Shown here: piece by piece, positions 50,800 to 60,871 of the stretch | Numbering within the stretch: the first letter of the stretch is position 1 | Layout: each line of letters opens with the position of its first letter | Assembly (NCBI RefSeq): GCF_007004735.1 | Contig: NZ_SSNL01000005.1 | Location: forward strand, 124,001-188,000 | DNA length: 64,000 nucleotides | Reading direction: 5' to 3' | Source of the DNA: Salinigranum halophilum | GTDB taxonomy: Archaea; Halobacteriota; Halobacteria; Halobacteriales; Haloferacaceae | The notes under the pieces: generated by a model | What the model was told of the DNA's origin: nothing | What the model saw: only the letters and a program-made list of their open reading frames with translations | Database searches by the model: none | Made by a program: the position numbers and the translations under genes

Positions 50800-53394
50800 T
50801 CACAGGATGTAGAAGAGCGGGAACAAGAACAGCCAGACGATGTCGACGAAGTGCCAGTAGAGGCCGAAGTACTCCAGCGAGCGGTTGTCCTCCAGGTACG
50901 CGCCCCGCCAGGCGCGGGCGACGAGGAAGAGGGCGATGAACAGGCCGACGACGACGTGCGCCGCGTGCAGCCCCGTCGTGAGGAAGAACGTCGACGTGCG
51001 GGCGTTCGTCGACAGCCACAACCCCTCGTGGAACAGGTGGTTCCACTCGATGCCCTTGTTGACGAGGAAGCCCACGCCGAGGAGGAACGTCGTCACGAGG
51101 CTCGCGACGACCCCCCACCGGTGTTTCTTCTCCGCGGCGACGAGCGCGAGGACGACCGTGAAACTGCTCGTCAACAGGAGGTAGGTGTTCATCAGCCCCG
51201 GGATGGGGTTGGTGGGGACCGGTTCCCAGGCGGTCCAGCCGAAGGCCACCCGGGTGAAGACGTACGCGCCGATGAAGCCGCCGAAGAGGACGACGTCGCT
51301 GGCCAGGAATATCCACATCCCGACCTTGCCGTTCTCGACGCCGTCGAACGGCCACGCCTCCCCTTCACCGCCGGGGAACGCCGTGAAGGGTTCGAGCCCC
51401 CACGAGAGCAACGAGCCGACGGTGAGGGCGCCGCCGAGGGCCGCCGAGGCCATGTAGACGTTCGCCATCATTCCCTCGCCGAACGAGGCGTCCTGGACGC
51501 CGGAGAGCCCGAGGAAGAGGAAGAACAGCCCCACGCTGAGGACGAGCGGCCAGACGCTCGCGTGGTCCGCGTGGAAGTCGTCCTCGGCGGTCTCGACCTC
51601 GCGGACGGGAATCAGCGCCGAGCTCGCTCCTGCGGCGAGTCCGCCGTCGGTCTGTGCGCCCGCCCCGGACGAGGAGGAAGACCGCAGGAACTCCAGTTTC
51701 CCGTTCTCGTACGTGGGCATCCCGGGGAAGTTCTCCAGGATGGGCGGCGAGGAGACGGCCCACTCGGCCGTCGTGGCGTACTCCCAGGGGTTACCGTCGG
51801 CCGGTTCGCCCGAGAACGCGCTCTTGCCCAGGTTGTAGAACATGATGAGGAACGACAGGCCGAGGACGAACGCCCCGACGGTCGCGACCTTGTGCCACGG
51901 TTCGAGACCGGGTGCGTAGTCGAACACCCGTCTGGGGGTTTCCCACGCGACGAACAGCGGGAAGTACAGGAGGTTGAACCCGACGAAGTAGACGCCGAAG
52001 TGAAGTTTCCCCAGGAACTCGTCGTACATCCGTCCCGTCATCTTCGGGAACCAGTAGTACAGGCCACCGACGAGTGCCGTGATGCCGCCGACCATCACGT
52101 AGTGGAAGTGCGCGACCACCCAGTACGTGCCTCTGAACTCGTAGTCGAGCACCACGGCACCGAGGAAGACGCCGGTGATGCCGCCGATGATGAACAACAG
52201 CAGGGCACCGAACGAGAACAGGAAGGGAGTGGTGAAGCGAATCCGCCCCTTGAGCATGGTGTAGATGAGCGCGAACACCATCAGGTCGAACGGGAGCGAG
52301 ATGCCGATGGTGGTGATCATGAAGAGCGTCTTGATCTGGAGGTTGATCGTCGTGAGGAACATGTGGTGCATCCAGACGACGAACGACTGCAGGGCCACGA
52401 GCACCATCGCCGCGATGAACCACTTGCGGCCGACGATGCGTCTCCCCGTGAAGGTCTGGAAACACTCGGCCATCACGCCCAGCGCCGGGAAGAAGACGAT
52501 GTACACCTCCGGATGTCCGAAGAACCAGAACAGGTGCGTCCACAGGAGCGAGCCCGCGGGCGACTCCATGGCGAAGTAGGTCGTTCCCAGCAGTCGGTCC
52601 GACGAGAGGATGACGAGCGCCGCGAGCAAGGCGGCGAAGGCGAAGAGCATCATCCAGACGGTCAGGAGAATAGACCACGTGAAGAGCGGGAGGTTCCGGA
52701 GGGTCAGCCCCTTCGCCCGCATGCGGTGCATGGTCGTCAGGAAGTTCACCGACGAGACGGTGACGCTCGCGACGAAGAGCGTGAGCGCCAGCACTGCCGT
52801 CGATGCGCCCACGTCGGGGGTGAACGTCGGGACGTTGAGCGGCGCGTACATCGTCCACCCGCCCGCGAAGGTGCCGCCCTGGAAGAACGAGACCATGAAG
52901 AGGAGCCCCGAGGCGAGATAGAGCCAGTAGCTGAGCGCGTTCAGCCGGGGGAACGCGAGGTCCTTCGCGCCGATCTGTAGCGGAACGACGTAGTTCGCGA
53001 AGCCGAAGGCGAACGGGGAGAGGAACCAGAAGACCATCAGCAGGCCGTGCGCCGAGACCGCCTGGTTGTACGCGCCCGCGCTGATGACGGTCTCGGTCGC
53101 CGCCCGGGGTGCCCACAGCTGGATACGCATCAGCCACGCGAGAACCCCTCCCAGGACGAGGAAGAACAGCGAGGTGACCACGTAGAGGATGCCGATGTCC
53201 TTGTGGTTGGTCGTGACGAGCCACCGTTTTATCGAGTGGGTTCCCGGGAACTCGTGGTCGTGTGCGTCGTCGTGGCCCGCCTCGGCCCCGGGCACCGCGA
53301 GTTCGCCGCCCCCGCTCACGGTGCCGCCGTCGGTCTGTCCACCGTCTGTCGCTTTTCTGTCGTCCGTGTTCGCGTCGGGTTCGTGTTCACTCAT
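50800..53394 (-). CDS. coxAC: Heme-copper oxidase, fused subunits I and III
   Basis: An 864-residue protein from ATG 53394. Subunit I part (about 40-560): heme ligand His in '[12 protein letters not shown]', cross-linked His-Tyr in '[15 protein letters not shown]', CuB histidines in '[11 protein letters not shown]', heme a/a3 histidines in '[13 protein letters not shown]'. After a linker (about 585-635) a subunit III domain follows: '[20 protein letters not shown]' and '[20 protein letters not shown]', ending '[18 protein letters not shown]'. The GHPEVY motif marks an A-type proton-pumping terminal oxidase. Overlaps coxB by 4 bases. Confidence 0.95.
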   Translation of the reverse strand: MSEHEPDANTDDRKATDGGQTDGGTVSGGGELAVPGAEAGHDDAHDHEFPGTHSIKRWLVTTNHKDIGILYVVTSLFFLVLGGVLAWLMRIQLWAPRAATETVISAGAYNQAVSAHGLLMVFWFLSPFAFGFANYVVPLQIGAKDLAFPRLNALSYWLYLASGLLFMVSFFQGGTFAGGWTMYAPLNVPTFTPDVGASTAVLALTLFVASVTVSSVNFLTTMHRMRAKGLTLRNLPLFTWSILLTVWMMLFAFAALLAALVILSSDRLLGTTYFAMESPAGSLLWTHLFWFFGHPEVYIVFFPALGVMAECFQTFTGRRIVGRKWFIAAMVLVALQSFVVWMHHMFLTTINLQIKTLFMITTIGISLPFDLMVFALIYTMLKGRIRFTTPFLFSFGALLLFIIGGITGVFLGAVVLDYEFRGTYWVVAHFHYVMVGGITALVGGLYYWFPKMTGRMYDEFLGKLHFGVYFVGFNLLYFPLFVAWETPRRVFDYAPGLEPWHKVATVGAFVLGLSFLIMFYNLGKSAFSGEPADGNPWEYATTAEWAVSSPPILENFPGMPTYENGKLEFLRSSSSSGAGAQTDGGLAAGASSALIPVREVETAEDDFHADHASVWPLVLSVGLFFLFLGLSGVQDASFGEGMMANVYMASAALGGALTVGSLLSWGLEPFTAFPGGEGEAWPFDGVENGKVGMWIFLASDVVLFGGFIGAYVFTRVAFGWTAWEPVPTNPIPGLMNTYLLLTSSFTVVLALVAAEKKHRWGVVASLVTTFLLGVGFLVNKGIEWNHLFHEGLWLSTNARTSTFFLTTGLHAAHVVVGLFIALFLVARAWRGAYLEDNRSLEYFGLYWHFVDIVWLFLFPLFYIL

Positions 53395-54107
53395 GATGCG
53401 CTCTCGTTGAGATTCTCGTACCACTCGCGGTACTCGTCCGGTTCCATCACGACCACCTGGGCGGTCATGTACGAGTGGCCGGCCCCGCAGAGTTCGTAAC
53501 AGTTTGCCGTGTACGTGCCCGTCTCCTCGGCCTGGAACCAGGTCTCGGAGGTCTGTCCGGGGATGGCGTCGGTCTTGACCTTCTGCTCGGGGATGCCGAA
53601 GTTGTGGAAGACGTCGGCGGAGGTCACGCGCAACCGGACCGCCCGGTCCTCGGGGACGCGCAGGACGCCGCCGGCCGTCGAGTCCTCGACGTGTCCGTTG
53701 GGGTAAGTGAAGCGCCAGCCGAACTGATACCCCTCGACGTCGATCTCCAGCGACTCGGCCTGTGACGGGCCTTCCTCGACGTAGAGAAGCGTGCCGTACG
53801 TCCAGGCGACGAGCGAGATGACGACGACGGCGCTCAGGGCGAACGACGTGAAGAGCTTCTTCCCCTTCCCGCCGCCCGTCGGGAGTTCACCCAGAGCCGG
53901 CCGGTCGGCGTCGGTCGGTTCCTGCCCGTCGTCGCGGTACTTGTACGCGTTGTACAGCATATAGCCGATGACCACCACCCCGACGAGCGTGCCGAGGACG
54001 AGGAACACGGCGAAGATGCGCTCGAAGACGAACACCCGCGTGCCGCGGGGGACGAGCCCGGACTGTGCGAGGAGTCCAGCCAAACCGTGTGGGACGAGCA
54101 TGGACAT
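53391..54107 (-). CDS. coxB: Heme-copper oxidase subunit II (CuA)
   Basis: A 238-residue protein from ATG 54107. Two N-terminal membrane segments ('[20 protein letters not shown]', '[20 protein letters not shown]') precede the cupredoxin domain. CuA ligands are complete: His in '[13 protein letters not shown]' and '[13 protein letters not shown]' (Cys, Glu, Cys, His, Met). It accepts electrons from a halocyanin or similar carrier and passes them to subunit I. Confidence 0.95.
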   Translation of the reverse strand: MSMLVPHGLAGLLAQSGLVPRGTRVFVFERIFAVFLVLGTLVGVVVIGYMLYNAYKYRDDGQEPTDADRPALGELPTGGGKGKKLFTSFALSAVVVISLVAWTYGTLLYVEEGPSQAESLEIDVEGYQFGWRFTYPNGHVEDSTAGGVLRVPEDRAVRLRVTSADVFHNFGIPEQKVKTDAIPGQTSETWFQAEETGTYTANCYELCGAGHSYMTAQVVVMEPDEYREWYENLNESAS

Positions 54108-54139
54108 TGGTAACACACAACCTTCAATAATAATCATTA

Positions 54140-54150
54140 GGTCTATACTT
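54140..54150 (-). promoter_or_regulatory. TATA-like box of the oxidase operon
   Basis: On the minus strand 'AAGTATAGACC', centred about 38 bases before the coxB ATG, implying a short leader. Confidence 0.4.
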
Positions 54151-54215
54151 AGCGGTTTCGGGACGACTAGGGGGACGAGAATCGGCGAGAAGGGCGACAG
54201 CGGGCGGTGCCGGGG

Positions 54216-54734
54216 CTACACTTCGTGTTGAGGGATACCGGTCGTCCGGTGGATGACGTAGCCGAGTGCCGCACCGTACACCCAGTGGGCCAGGAGCGAG
54301 ACGACGAGGAAGACGCCGATGGCGAGCGCACCCGTCCCCGGCCAGAACGCCGGGGCGAACCCGGTCCAGAAGAACGTCGCGAACGTCATCCCGCGCAGGT
54401 ACCGGGGCTCGCGCGGCGGGAGGAACGACCCGACGACGAGGAAGATCAGCGGCAGGACGAACGTCCCGCCGAGGCCGAAGACGACCATCCCGAGCATGGC
54501 CGTCGGCTCGATGCCGAAGAAGGCCGCGAAGCCGGCGAACTGGGTGATCGGTTCGGTCCGAAAGAGCCCCAGTGCCTGTGGAATCCCCACCAGCACGGGG
54601 AGCATCAACACCGTCCCGACCAACCCGCCGGCCATCGAGGCGAGCACGACCTTCGCCGAGATGGGAAGCCCGAGTTCGGCGATTCCGGGTTGTTCGAGCG
54701 CCACCGTGTCGGCCTCGGAGGTCTCACTGCTCAT
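54216..54734 (-). CDS. Oxidase-linked membrane protein (DUF6789-like)
   Basis: A 172-residue protein with four membrane segments ('SMAGGLVGTVLMLPVLVGIP', 'LPLIFLVVGSFLPPREPRYL', 'TGALAIGVFLVVSLLAHWVY'). 'HWVYGAALGYVIHRT' is the conserved-looking end. I recall similar haloarchaeal proteins beside oxidase genes as DUF6789. Same strand as coxB but about 110 bases upstream with its own gap. Confidence 0.6.
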   Translation of the reverse strand: MSSETSEADTVALEQPGIAELGLPISAKVVLASMAGGLVGTVLMLPVLVGIPQALGLFRTEPITQFAGFAAFFGIEPTAMLGMVVFGLGGTFVLPLIFLVVGSFLPPREPRYLRGMTFATFFWTGFAPAFWPGTGALAIGVFLVVSLLAHWVYGAALGYVIHRTTGIPQHEV

Positions 54735-54865
54735 GGTCGACTCTATTGTCGCTCCTCAATGATAAATGGTGACATTACTCACAGTGGGCGACGAGGAGGG
54801 GGACACGGTGGGTCCCGTGAGCGGACGGGGGTCGCCGCAGACGGCCCCGAACGACCGTCACGCGG

Positions 54866-55252
54866 TCACTCGCGCTCGAGCACCTCGCGTCGTCGTTCGT
54901 ACTCGTCGTCGTCGAGGTCACCGCGGGCGTACGCCAGCCGCAACTCGGCGAGCGCGTCGTCCTCGTCGGCGTCGCGGGTCAGCGCTCGGTAGAGCAGGTA
55001 CCCCCCGACGGCGACGAGCGCGAGGAACGCCAGTCGCAGCACGACGTTGACGACGAGTAGCCAGCCGGGTGCCGTCCCGGCGGTCCACATCCCCCCCTGG
55101 CCGCCCATCATCGGGCCGAAACCCATCGGCCCCGAGCCCATCGGACCCGTCCCCATCATCCCACCGCCCACGAACAGGAGCGGCAGGAGGACGACGACCG
55201 CGAGCGCGGCGAGGACGACGGTCACGATTCGTGCGTTCGTTGTCGTTGTCAC
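54866..55252 (-). CDS. SHOCT-domain membrane protein with Met/Gly-rich loop
   Basis: A 128-residue protein. The first membrane segment (8-28) leads to a loop 'GGGMMGTGPMGSGPMGFGPM', a Met-Gly-Pro repeat of a type seen in copper-binding loops. A second membrane segment (60-85) is followed by a SHOCT motif at the C-terminus ('DALAELRLAYARGDLDDDEY'). Next to a copper oxidase this could be a copper-handling or assembly factor; inference. Confidence 0.7.
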   Translation of the reverse strand: MTTTTNARIVTVVLAALAVVVLLPLLFVGGGMMGTGPMGSGPMGFGPMMGGQGGMWTAGTAPGWLLVVNVVLRLAFLALVAVGGYLLYRALTRDADEDDALAELRLAYARGDLDDDEYERRREVLERE

Positions 55253-55355
55253 GTGTCTTCACCTCTGTTGCGTCGAACTCCCAGACTGCACGAAGAGATA
55301 CGCGCGCGTGACTCAATGCAGTTGCTGTTCACGAAGTTCGGTCGAGCGGAGAGAA

Positions 55356-55374
55356 AACCTTCGAATCGAAGGTT
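55356..55374. repeat. Inverted repeat AACCTTCG-AAT-CGAAGGTT
   Basis: Perfect 8-base arms with a 3-base centre, 18 bases beyond the stop of the Spo0M-like gene. It may be a terminator hairpin or an operator for the SHOCT gene; no T-tract follows. Confidence 0.45.
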
Positions 55375-55392
55375 CGATGGAGATACTTCGAA

Positions 55393-56109
55393 CTACGTGA
55401 ACTCGTCGATGGTCGAGGTGATTCGGCGGGCGATCATCTCCGGGTTGGCGTAGGTGACCGTCACCGACAGTTCCTGCTCGTTGAAGTCCTGGCCGACCGC
55501 GTCGGCGACCTGGTCGCGCGTGTCCACCTGGATGTAGAGTCGGAGGTCGTCGTCGCGCGGGATGGTCGTGAGGACGAGCGCCTCCACCTGGCGCTCGAAG
55601 CGTTCTCCCGGCGTGAAGACGAGACGCTGAGCGAACGGCCGGTCGTCGAGCCACGGCGTCTCCTCCATCGTCGAGGAGGCGAACTCGAAGCCGAGGTCGG
55701 CGGCGGCCTCGAATAGCGCCGCGACGTACGAGCCGGGTTCGACCACGACGTCGTCGGTGTCGGTCGGGTCGACGGCCCAGTCGATCTCCAAGCCCGTCTC
55801 CAGCCAGACCCGCGGACCGCCGCGCGTGATCGGCGTCCACGACGGGACGAAGATGCTCACCGGCTCGGTCCGCTCCTCGCCGGGTTCGATGACGAACGAG
55901 CCGTCGAAGCTGTACCGGTCGACGACCCACTCGTCACCGCCGGACTCGGCCTTCAGGGTGAAGTAGAGCCCGTCGATGCGCTGGGCGACGTCGCCGCCGG
56001 CGAGGTCGACGGCGAGTTCGACCTGCTCGCCGGGGCGGACAGCCGCCTGCGAAAGGACCGTATCGACGGTCGCCGCACCGATGCCGATACTCGAGAGCAG
56101 CCGCTTCAT
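55393..56109 (-). CDS. Spo0M/arrestin-like protein
   Basis: A 238-residue protein from ATG 56109 ('MKRLLSSIGIGAATVDTVLS'), which matches the start of Spo0M family members. Beta-rich arrestin-like fold: 'VRPGEQVELAVDLAGGDVAQ', 'RIDGLYFTLKAE', then 'VWLETGLEIDWAVDPTDTDD'. In Bacillus Spo0M influences sporulation and envelope; the archaeal role is unknown. Divergent from the site-2 protease 101 bases away. Confidence 0.85.
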   Translation of the reverse strand: MKRLLSSIGIGAATVDTVLSQAAVRPGEQVELAVDLAGGDVAQRIDGLYFTLKAESGGDEWVVDRYSFDGSFVIEPGEERTEPVSIFVPSWTPITRGGPRVWLETGLEIDWAVDPTDTDDVVVEPGSYVAALFEAAADLGFEFASSTMEETPWLDDRPFAQRLVFTPGERFERQVEALVLTTIPRDDDLRLYIQVDTRDQVADAVGQDFNEQELSVTVTYANPEMIARRITSTIDEFT

Positions 56110-56210
56110 ACCCCATACAGAGGGGGAGGGGCGTAAAAGGGTTCGACCCTGGAGCGAGGGCGTCACATCCGACGACAACCCCTATACCTGCGCGGTCCCT
56201 AGCGCGCGTG

Positions 56211-57329
56211 ATGGAGACGCTGCCGGCGAACGCGCCCGCCCCGGAGGCGTTCACCGACTACTTCCACGTCTACGAAGTGAGCGTCGACGACGACGAGATC
56301 AGATACTACGGCGAGCCGCTGGCCCCACAGGAGGCCGTGGTCCAGCGACTCGCCCCGGCCTTCCGCGAGCGCGGCTACCGCGTCCGCGTCGAGCGGACGC
56401 TGGGCGAGCACGTCCTCGTCGCCGAGAGGCGCTCTCCCGGCGTCGACGGCGTCCCGTGGACGAACGTCGCCCTGTTCGTCGCCACTGTCGTCACGACGCT
56501 GCTGGCGGGGGCAGGCTGGTACGGCATCCCGATAACCGAGACGCCGCTCCGGGCTGTCGAGGCGTGGCCGTTCGCCGCGTCGGTCCTCGGCGTGCTCGCG
56601 ATACACGAACTCGGCCACTACGTCATGAGCCGATACCACGACGTTGAGGCGTCGCTCCCCTACTTCATCCCCGTTCCCACGCTGCTCGGGACGCTCGGCG
56701 CGGTCATCCGGATGAACGACCACATCCCCAGCCGTCGCGCGCTGTTCGACATCGGCGTCGCCGGCCCGCTCGCCGGACTGGTCGCGACCGTCGTCGTCAC
56801 GGCCGTGGGCGTGTCACTGCCGCCGATCCAGACCGCTTCGATGGTCGGCGGGGGTGCGGCGGCGACGGCCGCGACGCAGGTCCAACTCGGCTATCCGCCG
56901 CTCATCCAGCTGGTGGCGTGGGCGGTCGGTCAACCCCTCTCGTACGCGGAGCCGGGAGTGGTGGTCAACCCCGTCGTCGTCGGCGGGTGGGTCGGCGCGT
57001 TCGTCACCTTCCTCAACCTCCTCCCGGTGGGCCAACTCGACGGCGCGCACGTCACCCGCGCGCTCGTCGGCGACGCGCTCTCCAGGGTCCAACAGCTCGT
57101 CCCCGTCGCGCTGTTCGGCCTCGCGGGCTACCTCTACGTGTTCGAGGGAGGGCAGGCGGTGGGCATCTGGGTGTTGTGGGGCTTCATCGCCCTCATCTTC
57201 GGCCGGGTCAGCGGCGTGACGCCGCTCGACAGGTCACCCGTGGGGAAGGGTCGCTGGGCGCTCGGACTCCTCACGCTCGTGCTCGGCGTGCTCTCGTTCA
57301 CCCCGATTCCGCTCGTGGTCGGGGCGTGA
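56211..57329 (+). CDS. Site-2-type intramembrane metalloprotease (M50)
   Basis: A 372-residue protein from ATG 56211. About 80 soluble residues precede the membrane part. 'LAIHELGHYVMSRYHDVEAS' is the HExxH zinc motif; 'LNLLPVGQLDGAHVTRALVG' is the NxxPxxxxDG block supplying the third ligand. About seven membrane segments. It cleaves membrane-bound regulators or remnants. No PDZ domain is seen. The CBS protein lies downstream on the same strand. Confidence 0.9.
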   Translation: METLPANAPAPEAFTDYFHVYEVSVDDDEIRYYGEPLAPQEAVVQRLAPAFRERGYRVRVERTLGEHVLVAERRSPGVDGVPWTNVALFVATVVTTLLAGAGWYGIPITETPLRAVEAWPFAASVLGVLAIHELGHYVMSRYHDVEASLPYFIPVPTLLGTLGAVIRMNDHIPSRRALFDIGVAGPLAGLVATVVVTAVGVSLPPIQTASMVGGGAAATAATQVQLGYPPLIQLVAWAVGQPLSYAEPGVVVNPVVVGGWVGAFVTFLNLLPVGQLDGAHVTRALVGDALSRVQQLVPVALFGLAGYLYVFEGGQAVGIWVLWGFIALIFGRVSGVTPLDRSPVGKGRWALGLLTLVLGVLSFTPIPLVVGA

Positions 57330-57462
57330 GCGGTCGGCGGGCCGAACGCGGACGCGAGACGTCGTGAGAGCGCCGGACGGCGAGTCGAGCCGGCGTCGCT
57401 GTGCGAGCCCCCTCCCTTCCGGCGTGCCAATTCTTATCAGCCGGGCCCGAGAGCGGGGTGAT

Positions 57463-57849
57463 ATGGAGGATATCTTCGTCGGCCGACTCATGTCCGCGCC
57501 CGTCGAGACCGTCAGACCGAACGCGACCCTCGGGGAGGCGGCCGCACAGCTGTTAGAACACAACATCGGCTCGGTGGTAGTCGTCGACGACGACGGCCAC
57601 CTCGAGGGAATCTTGACCGCGACGGACTTCGTCCGCCTCGCCGCCGAGGACGCCGTCGCCAGCGACGTACGCGTCGAGGAGTACATGTCGACCGACGTCG
57701 TCACGACGACGGCGAACGACCCCATCACGAGCGTCGCGGACACGATGATCGACAACCGCTTCCACCACGTCCCGGTCGTCGACGACGAGGAGGGCGTCGT
57801 CGGTATCATCACCACGACGGACCTCACCGCCTACGTCTCCGGGCGCTGA
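57463..57849 (+). CDS. CBS-domain pair protein
   Basis: A 128-residue protein from ATG 57463. Two CBS repeats: 'VGRLMSAPVETVRPNATLGE' to 'GILTATDFVR', and 'VEEYMSTDVVTTTANDPITS' to 'GIITTTDLTAYV'. Such stand-alone pairs bind AMP/ATP or SAM and tune partner proteins. The partner is not evident. Confidence 0.9.
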   Translation: MEDIFVGRLMSAPVETVRPNATLGEAAAQLLEHNIGSVVVVDDDGHLEGILTATDFVRLAAEDAVASDVRVEEYMSTDVVTTTANDPITSVADTMIDNRFHHVPVVDDEEGVVGIITTTDLTAYVSGR

Positions 57850-57858
57850 GCGGGCCGT

Positions 57859-59619
57859 TCAGCGTCGAGACAGCGTCGTCTCGTCTCCCGACGCGGCGTT
57901 CGGGTCATCGTCGTCGTCGCCGGCGACGGCGAGCGGGTCGCGGGTCGGGGGCGTCGCCTCCGAGAGGACAGGTGCCTCGACGGTGACGACCGACCCGGTC
58001 GGGTCGTTCTCCGCGAACGTGACCGTCCCGCCGGCGATCTGTGACCCCCAGGCGATGAGCCAGAGACCGAGCCCGCTGCCGTGTTCCAGCGGCGTCTCCG
58101 TCCCCCGTTCGAGGACCGAGCGTTCGTACTCGTCTATCGTCGGGCCGTTGTCGCGGACGACGACGTGCACCACGTCGCCGTCGCGGTCGACGTCGATTCG
58201 GACCCACGGGTTCGCGCTGGTGTTGTGCTCGGCGGCGTTCTCGATAGCGTTCGAGAAGACCGGCGCGAGGACGTTCGAGACGCTGACACCCGGAAGCTCG
58301 CCACACTCGAGAGTGACCTCGGGGTAGTCGGCCCGGACGGCGGCGAGACTCTGGTCGAGGAGTTCCGCGAGCGGGACGGCCGTGACGGGTCGGCGGGCGT
58401 TCTCGAAGACGTCGAGGATGTCGCGGGCCTTCCGACTCATCGCGTCGATAGACAGCGCACGCTCTTTGATGATGTCCGCCTCGTGGCTGCCGGCGGTGTC
58501 ACCCACGAGGTCGGCGTAGCCGTAGATGACGTTCGTCTCGTTGCGGATGTTGTGTCTGAGGACCCGGTTCAGCACCTCGAGACGCTGCTGCTGGCGGAGG
58601 TAGTCGCTGATGTCGTGGAAGGTGATGACCCGACCGATAGTGCGGCCGCGGGAGTCGGTGATACGCGTCGCCGTGACGTCGTACTGGTTGTCGTCGGCGG
58701 GCAGCGTGAGCGTCCCTTCCGCGGGCCCGTCCATCGGCAGGGTCTCGTACTGCGGGATGACGGACGCGGCCGGGCGGCCGAGCGCCTCGTGCGGGGCAGT
58801 GTCGAGCGCCGCCGCGGCGCTCTCGTTCAGGTCGACCACGTAGTCGTGGCTGTCGACGACGACCGCCCGCTCGTGCATGCGTTCGAAGACGAGACGGCGC
58901 GCCCGGTGGTTCGGTGACGGGCTCGTGCCGAGGAGGCGAAAGCGCGTGAGCGCGCCGAGATACGCGACACCGGAGACGGCGAAGGCGACGGGCGTCGGGT
59001 CGAGACCCGGGAGCGGGCTCCCGCCGACGAGAAAGAGCACGTTGCTCGCCCACGGCGCCACCGTCCCGATGAGGAGCGCGGCGCTCTGCCCACGGAACGC
59101 GAGCGCGTCGCTCCGGACGAACTGGAGGATCGGAATCGACCCGAGCAGTCCGAGGAGGTACGTGTAGCCCGCGATGACCCAGAACCAGACGCCCGGCGTC
59201 CGGCTGAGGACGGCCATCCCCCCCTCGACGACGAGGGTGGAGTCGAGATAGAGGACGGTGTGGAGGTCGTCGGTCGCGGCGAACACGACTGTGAGGACGG
59301 GAACGACCGAGAGCGCCACGAGCGAGCGCCGCGTGAGATAGCGGTCGTATCCGGTGTACTCGAGTGCGAACGCCAGCCAGGCGACGGGAATGACGACGAC
59401 GCCGGCCCACTGGACGTCCGACCAGAAGACCTTCGCCCCGAGCGTCATCGCCTGGAGTTCGAAGACGAAGAAGACCGACCACCAACACTGCCCGACGAGG
59501 AGTGCGACGAGCGCCGTCGCTCCCGGTTCCGGTCGCTCACGCCACGCGAGGAACGCGGCCGTCGTGCCGACGAAGACGGTGACCAGTAGCACCGCCGTCA
59601 GGAGACTGGCGGAAGACAC
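57859..59619 (-). CDS. 7TM sensor histidine kinase with PAS domain
   Basis: A 586-residue membrane kinase. Seven membrane segments in residues 5-230 form the histidine-kinase N-terminal 7TM region ('VFFVFELQAMTLGAKVFWSD', 'LAFALEYTGYDRYLTRRSLV'). PAS at 245-345 ('AVVVDSHDYVVDLNESAAAA'). The His box is the haloarchaeal type 'LNRVLRHNIRNETNVIYGYA'. HATPase: 'FSNAIENAAEHNT', 'VRDNGPTIDEYE', 'GSGLGLWLIAWG'. No response regulator adjacent. Confidence 0.9.
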   Translation of the reverse strand: MSSASLLTAVLLVTVFVGTTAAFLAWRERPEPGATALVALLVGQCWWSVFFVFELQAMTLGAKVFWSDVQWAGVVVIPVAWLAFALEYTGYDRYLTRRSLVALSVVPVLTVVFAATDDLHTVLYLDSTLVVEGGMAVLSRTPGVWFWVIAGYTYLLGLLGSIPILQFVRSDALAFRGQSAALLIGTVAPWASNVLFLVGGSPLPGLDPTPVAFAVSGVAYLGALTRFRLLGTSPSPNHRARRLVFERMHERAVVVDSHDYVVDLNESAAAALDTAPHEALGRPAASVIPQYETLPMDGPAEGTLTLPADDNQYDVTATRITDSRGRTIGRVITFHDISDYLRQQQRLEVLNRVLRHNIRNETNVIYGYADLVGDTAGSHEADIIKERALSIDAMSRKARDILDVFENARRPVTAVPLAELLDQSLAAVRADYPEVTLECGELPGVSVSNVLAPVFSNAIENAAEHNTSANPWVRIDVDRDGDVVHVVVRDNGPTIDEYERSVLERGTETPLEHGSGLGLWLIAWGSQIAGGTVTFAENDPTGSVVTVEAPVLSEATPPTRDPLAVAGDDDDDPNAASGDETTLSRR

Positions 59620-59670
59620 CTCTACCGGGGGGAGTCCCCGTACGCATATTAAACCGGACGTACTGCTATC

Positions 59671-59676
59671 AAAAAA
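59671..59676 (-). terminator. T-tract after the UbiA-type gene
   Basis: On the minus strand 'gagttctcTTTTTT' begins 26 bases after the stop at 59702. Confidence 0.45.
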
Positions 59677-59701
59677 GAGAACTCGAGCCGGACGGGTTCG
59701 G

Positions 59702-60640
59702 TCAGGCGCCGAGCGCCGTGAACAGCGTCAGCGCGACGAACACGTACTCACACTCCGGCAGCTTCGCCAGCAGTTCCTCGTCTTCGAACCGGCCGACGAA
59801 CGTGGTGATGCCGACCGAGTACAGCAGTCCCACGACGAGTGCGGTCGAGAGGCCGAGGGGAACGATACCCGCGACGGCGGCGTAGCCGACGAGCACGAGC
59901 GTTCCCACGTCGACGCCGTACAGCACGTGTCGCGTCCGGCGCACGCCGAGGACGACGGGAAGCGTCGCCACGTCGGTCTGTCGGTCGGCGTCGACGTCGC
60001 GGACGTTCGGAATCTCCGTGTCGACGAACGACCGAAGGAAGAAGTACCCGAAGACGACGAGCGTCGCGGGCGTGACGGGCGCGTCGGCGAACGCGAGTGG
60101 GAGGAAGGTCAGCGTCACCGCCCACGCGAGGGCGACGACGGCCGAGTTGAGGACGACGACCTGCTTGAGCCGGCGGACGCGCAGGCCGGTGTCGGGCATC
60201 CAGTCGGTCGCGTAGAGCACCCAGAAGACGCCCGGAATCATCGCGAGCGCGAACGCCAGCGGCCCGCCGAGGACCGAGAGCGTCACCGCGAGCGCGTACG
60301 ACACGGCCACGAGGACGTACATCACGTCCCCGTGCCGGCGCATGAACGCGGCCTGTCCCGGGTTCGACACCGCGTCGGTGTCGGCGTCGGCGAGACGGTC
60401 ACCACCGTACACCGCGAAGGTGACCAGACCCACCACGACCGGAGCGATGTTCAGTGGGAGCGACAGCAGCACCATGGCGATGGCGACCTCCGTCATCGCG
60501 ATGAGCGCGATGTACACGGAGCTGTACACCAGGGTCTGTCCCAGGCGGCAGCCGTGCGCGTACACCTTCGTAGTCAGTTGTCGGTACAACGAGTTCGGTC
60601 GATCAGTCCGTTCGGACTGAGCGTCGGGTTCGTGTGCCAT
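59702..60640 (-). CDS. UbiA-family prenyltransferase
   Basis: A 312-residue membrane protein with about eight segments, from ATG 60640. First Asp-rich motif 'YGGDRLADADTDAVSNPG', second 'SFVDTEIPNVRDVDADRQTD', the Mg-prenyl-diphosphate sites of UbiA enzymes (first one usually N-D-x-x-D-x-x-x-D, here G-D-R-L-A-D). Homologues make menaquinone, heme O or archaeal lipids. Neighbours do not settle the substrate; it is not beside the oxidase operon, so a heme-O synthase role is unproven. Confidence 0.8.
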   Translation of the reverse strand: MAHEPDAQSERTDRPNSLYRQLTTKVYAHGCRLGQTLVYSSVYIALIAMTEVAIAMVLLSLPLNIAPVVVGLVTFAVYGGDRLADADTDAVSNPGQAAFMRRHGDVMYVLVAVSYALAVTLSVLGGPLAFALAMIPGVFWVLYATDWMPDTGLRVRRLKQVVVLNSAVVALAWAVTLTFLPLAFADAPVTPATLVVFGYFFLRSFVDTEIPNVRDVDADRQTDVATLPVVLGVRRTRHVLYGVDVGTLVLVGYAAVAGIVPLGLSTALVVGLLYSVGITTFVGRFEDEELLAKLPECEYVFVALTLFTALGA

Positions 60641-60871
60641 ATCGAGACCGGCGACGAGGACGCGACGGAGCGCGCACACGTGTGTGGACAGCGCCAGCCA
60701 CACGCCGACGTCCGACCGGCACAGTGACCACGAGCACGGGCGGCACCCCCCGTCGCCGCCCCCACCACCGTACCGCGGGCTTCCGAGTCGGGAACCAAGG
60801 CCGTTGACGTGAAATTCCGACGTCTGAGAATCAGAACCGCAACACGTCGGCCTCGCGGGCGCGGAACGCGG

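Noticed and set aside
50791-52980. 729-codon plus-strand frame
   Set aside because: Antisense to the CoxAC gene; charged low-complexity sequence typical of reverse reading of GC-rich membrane genes.
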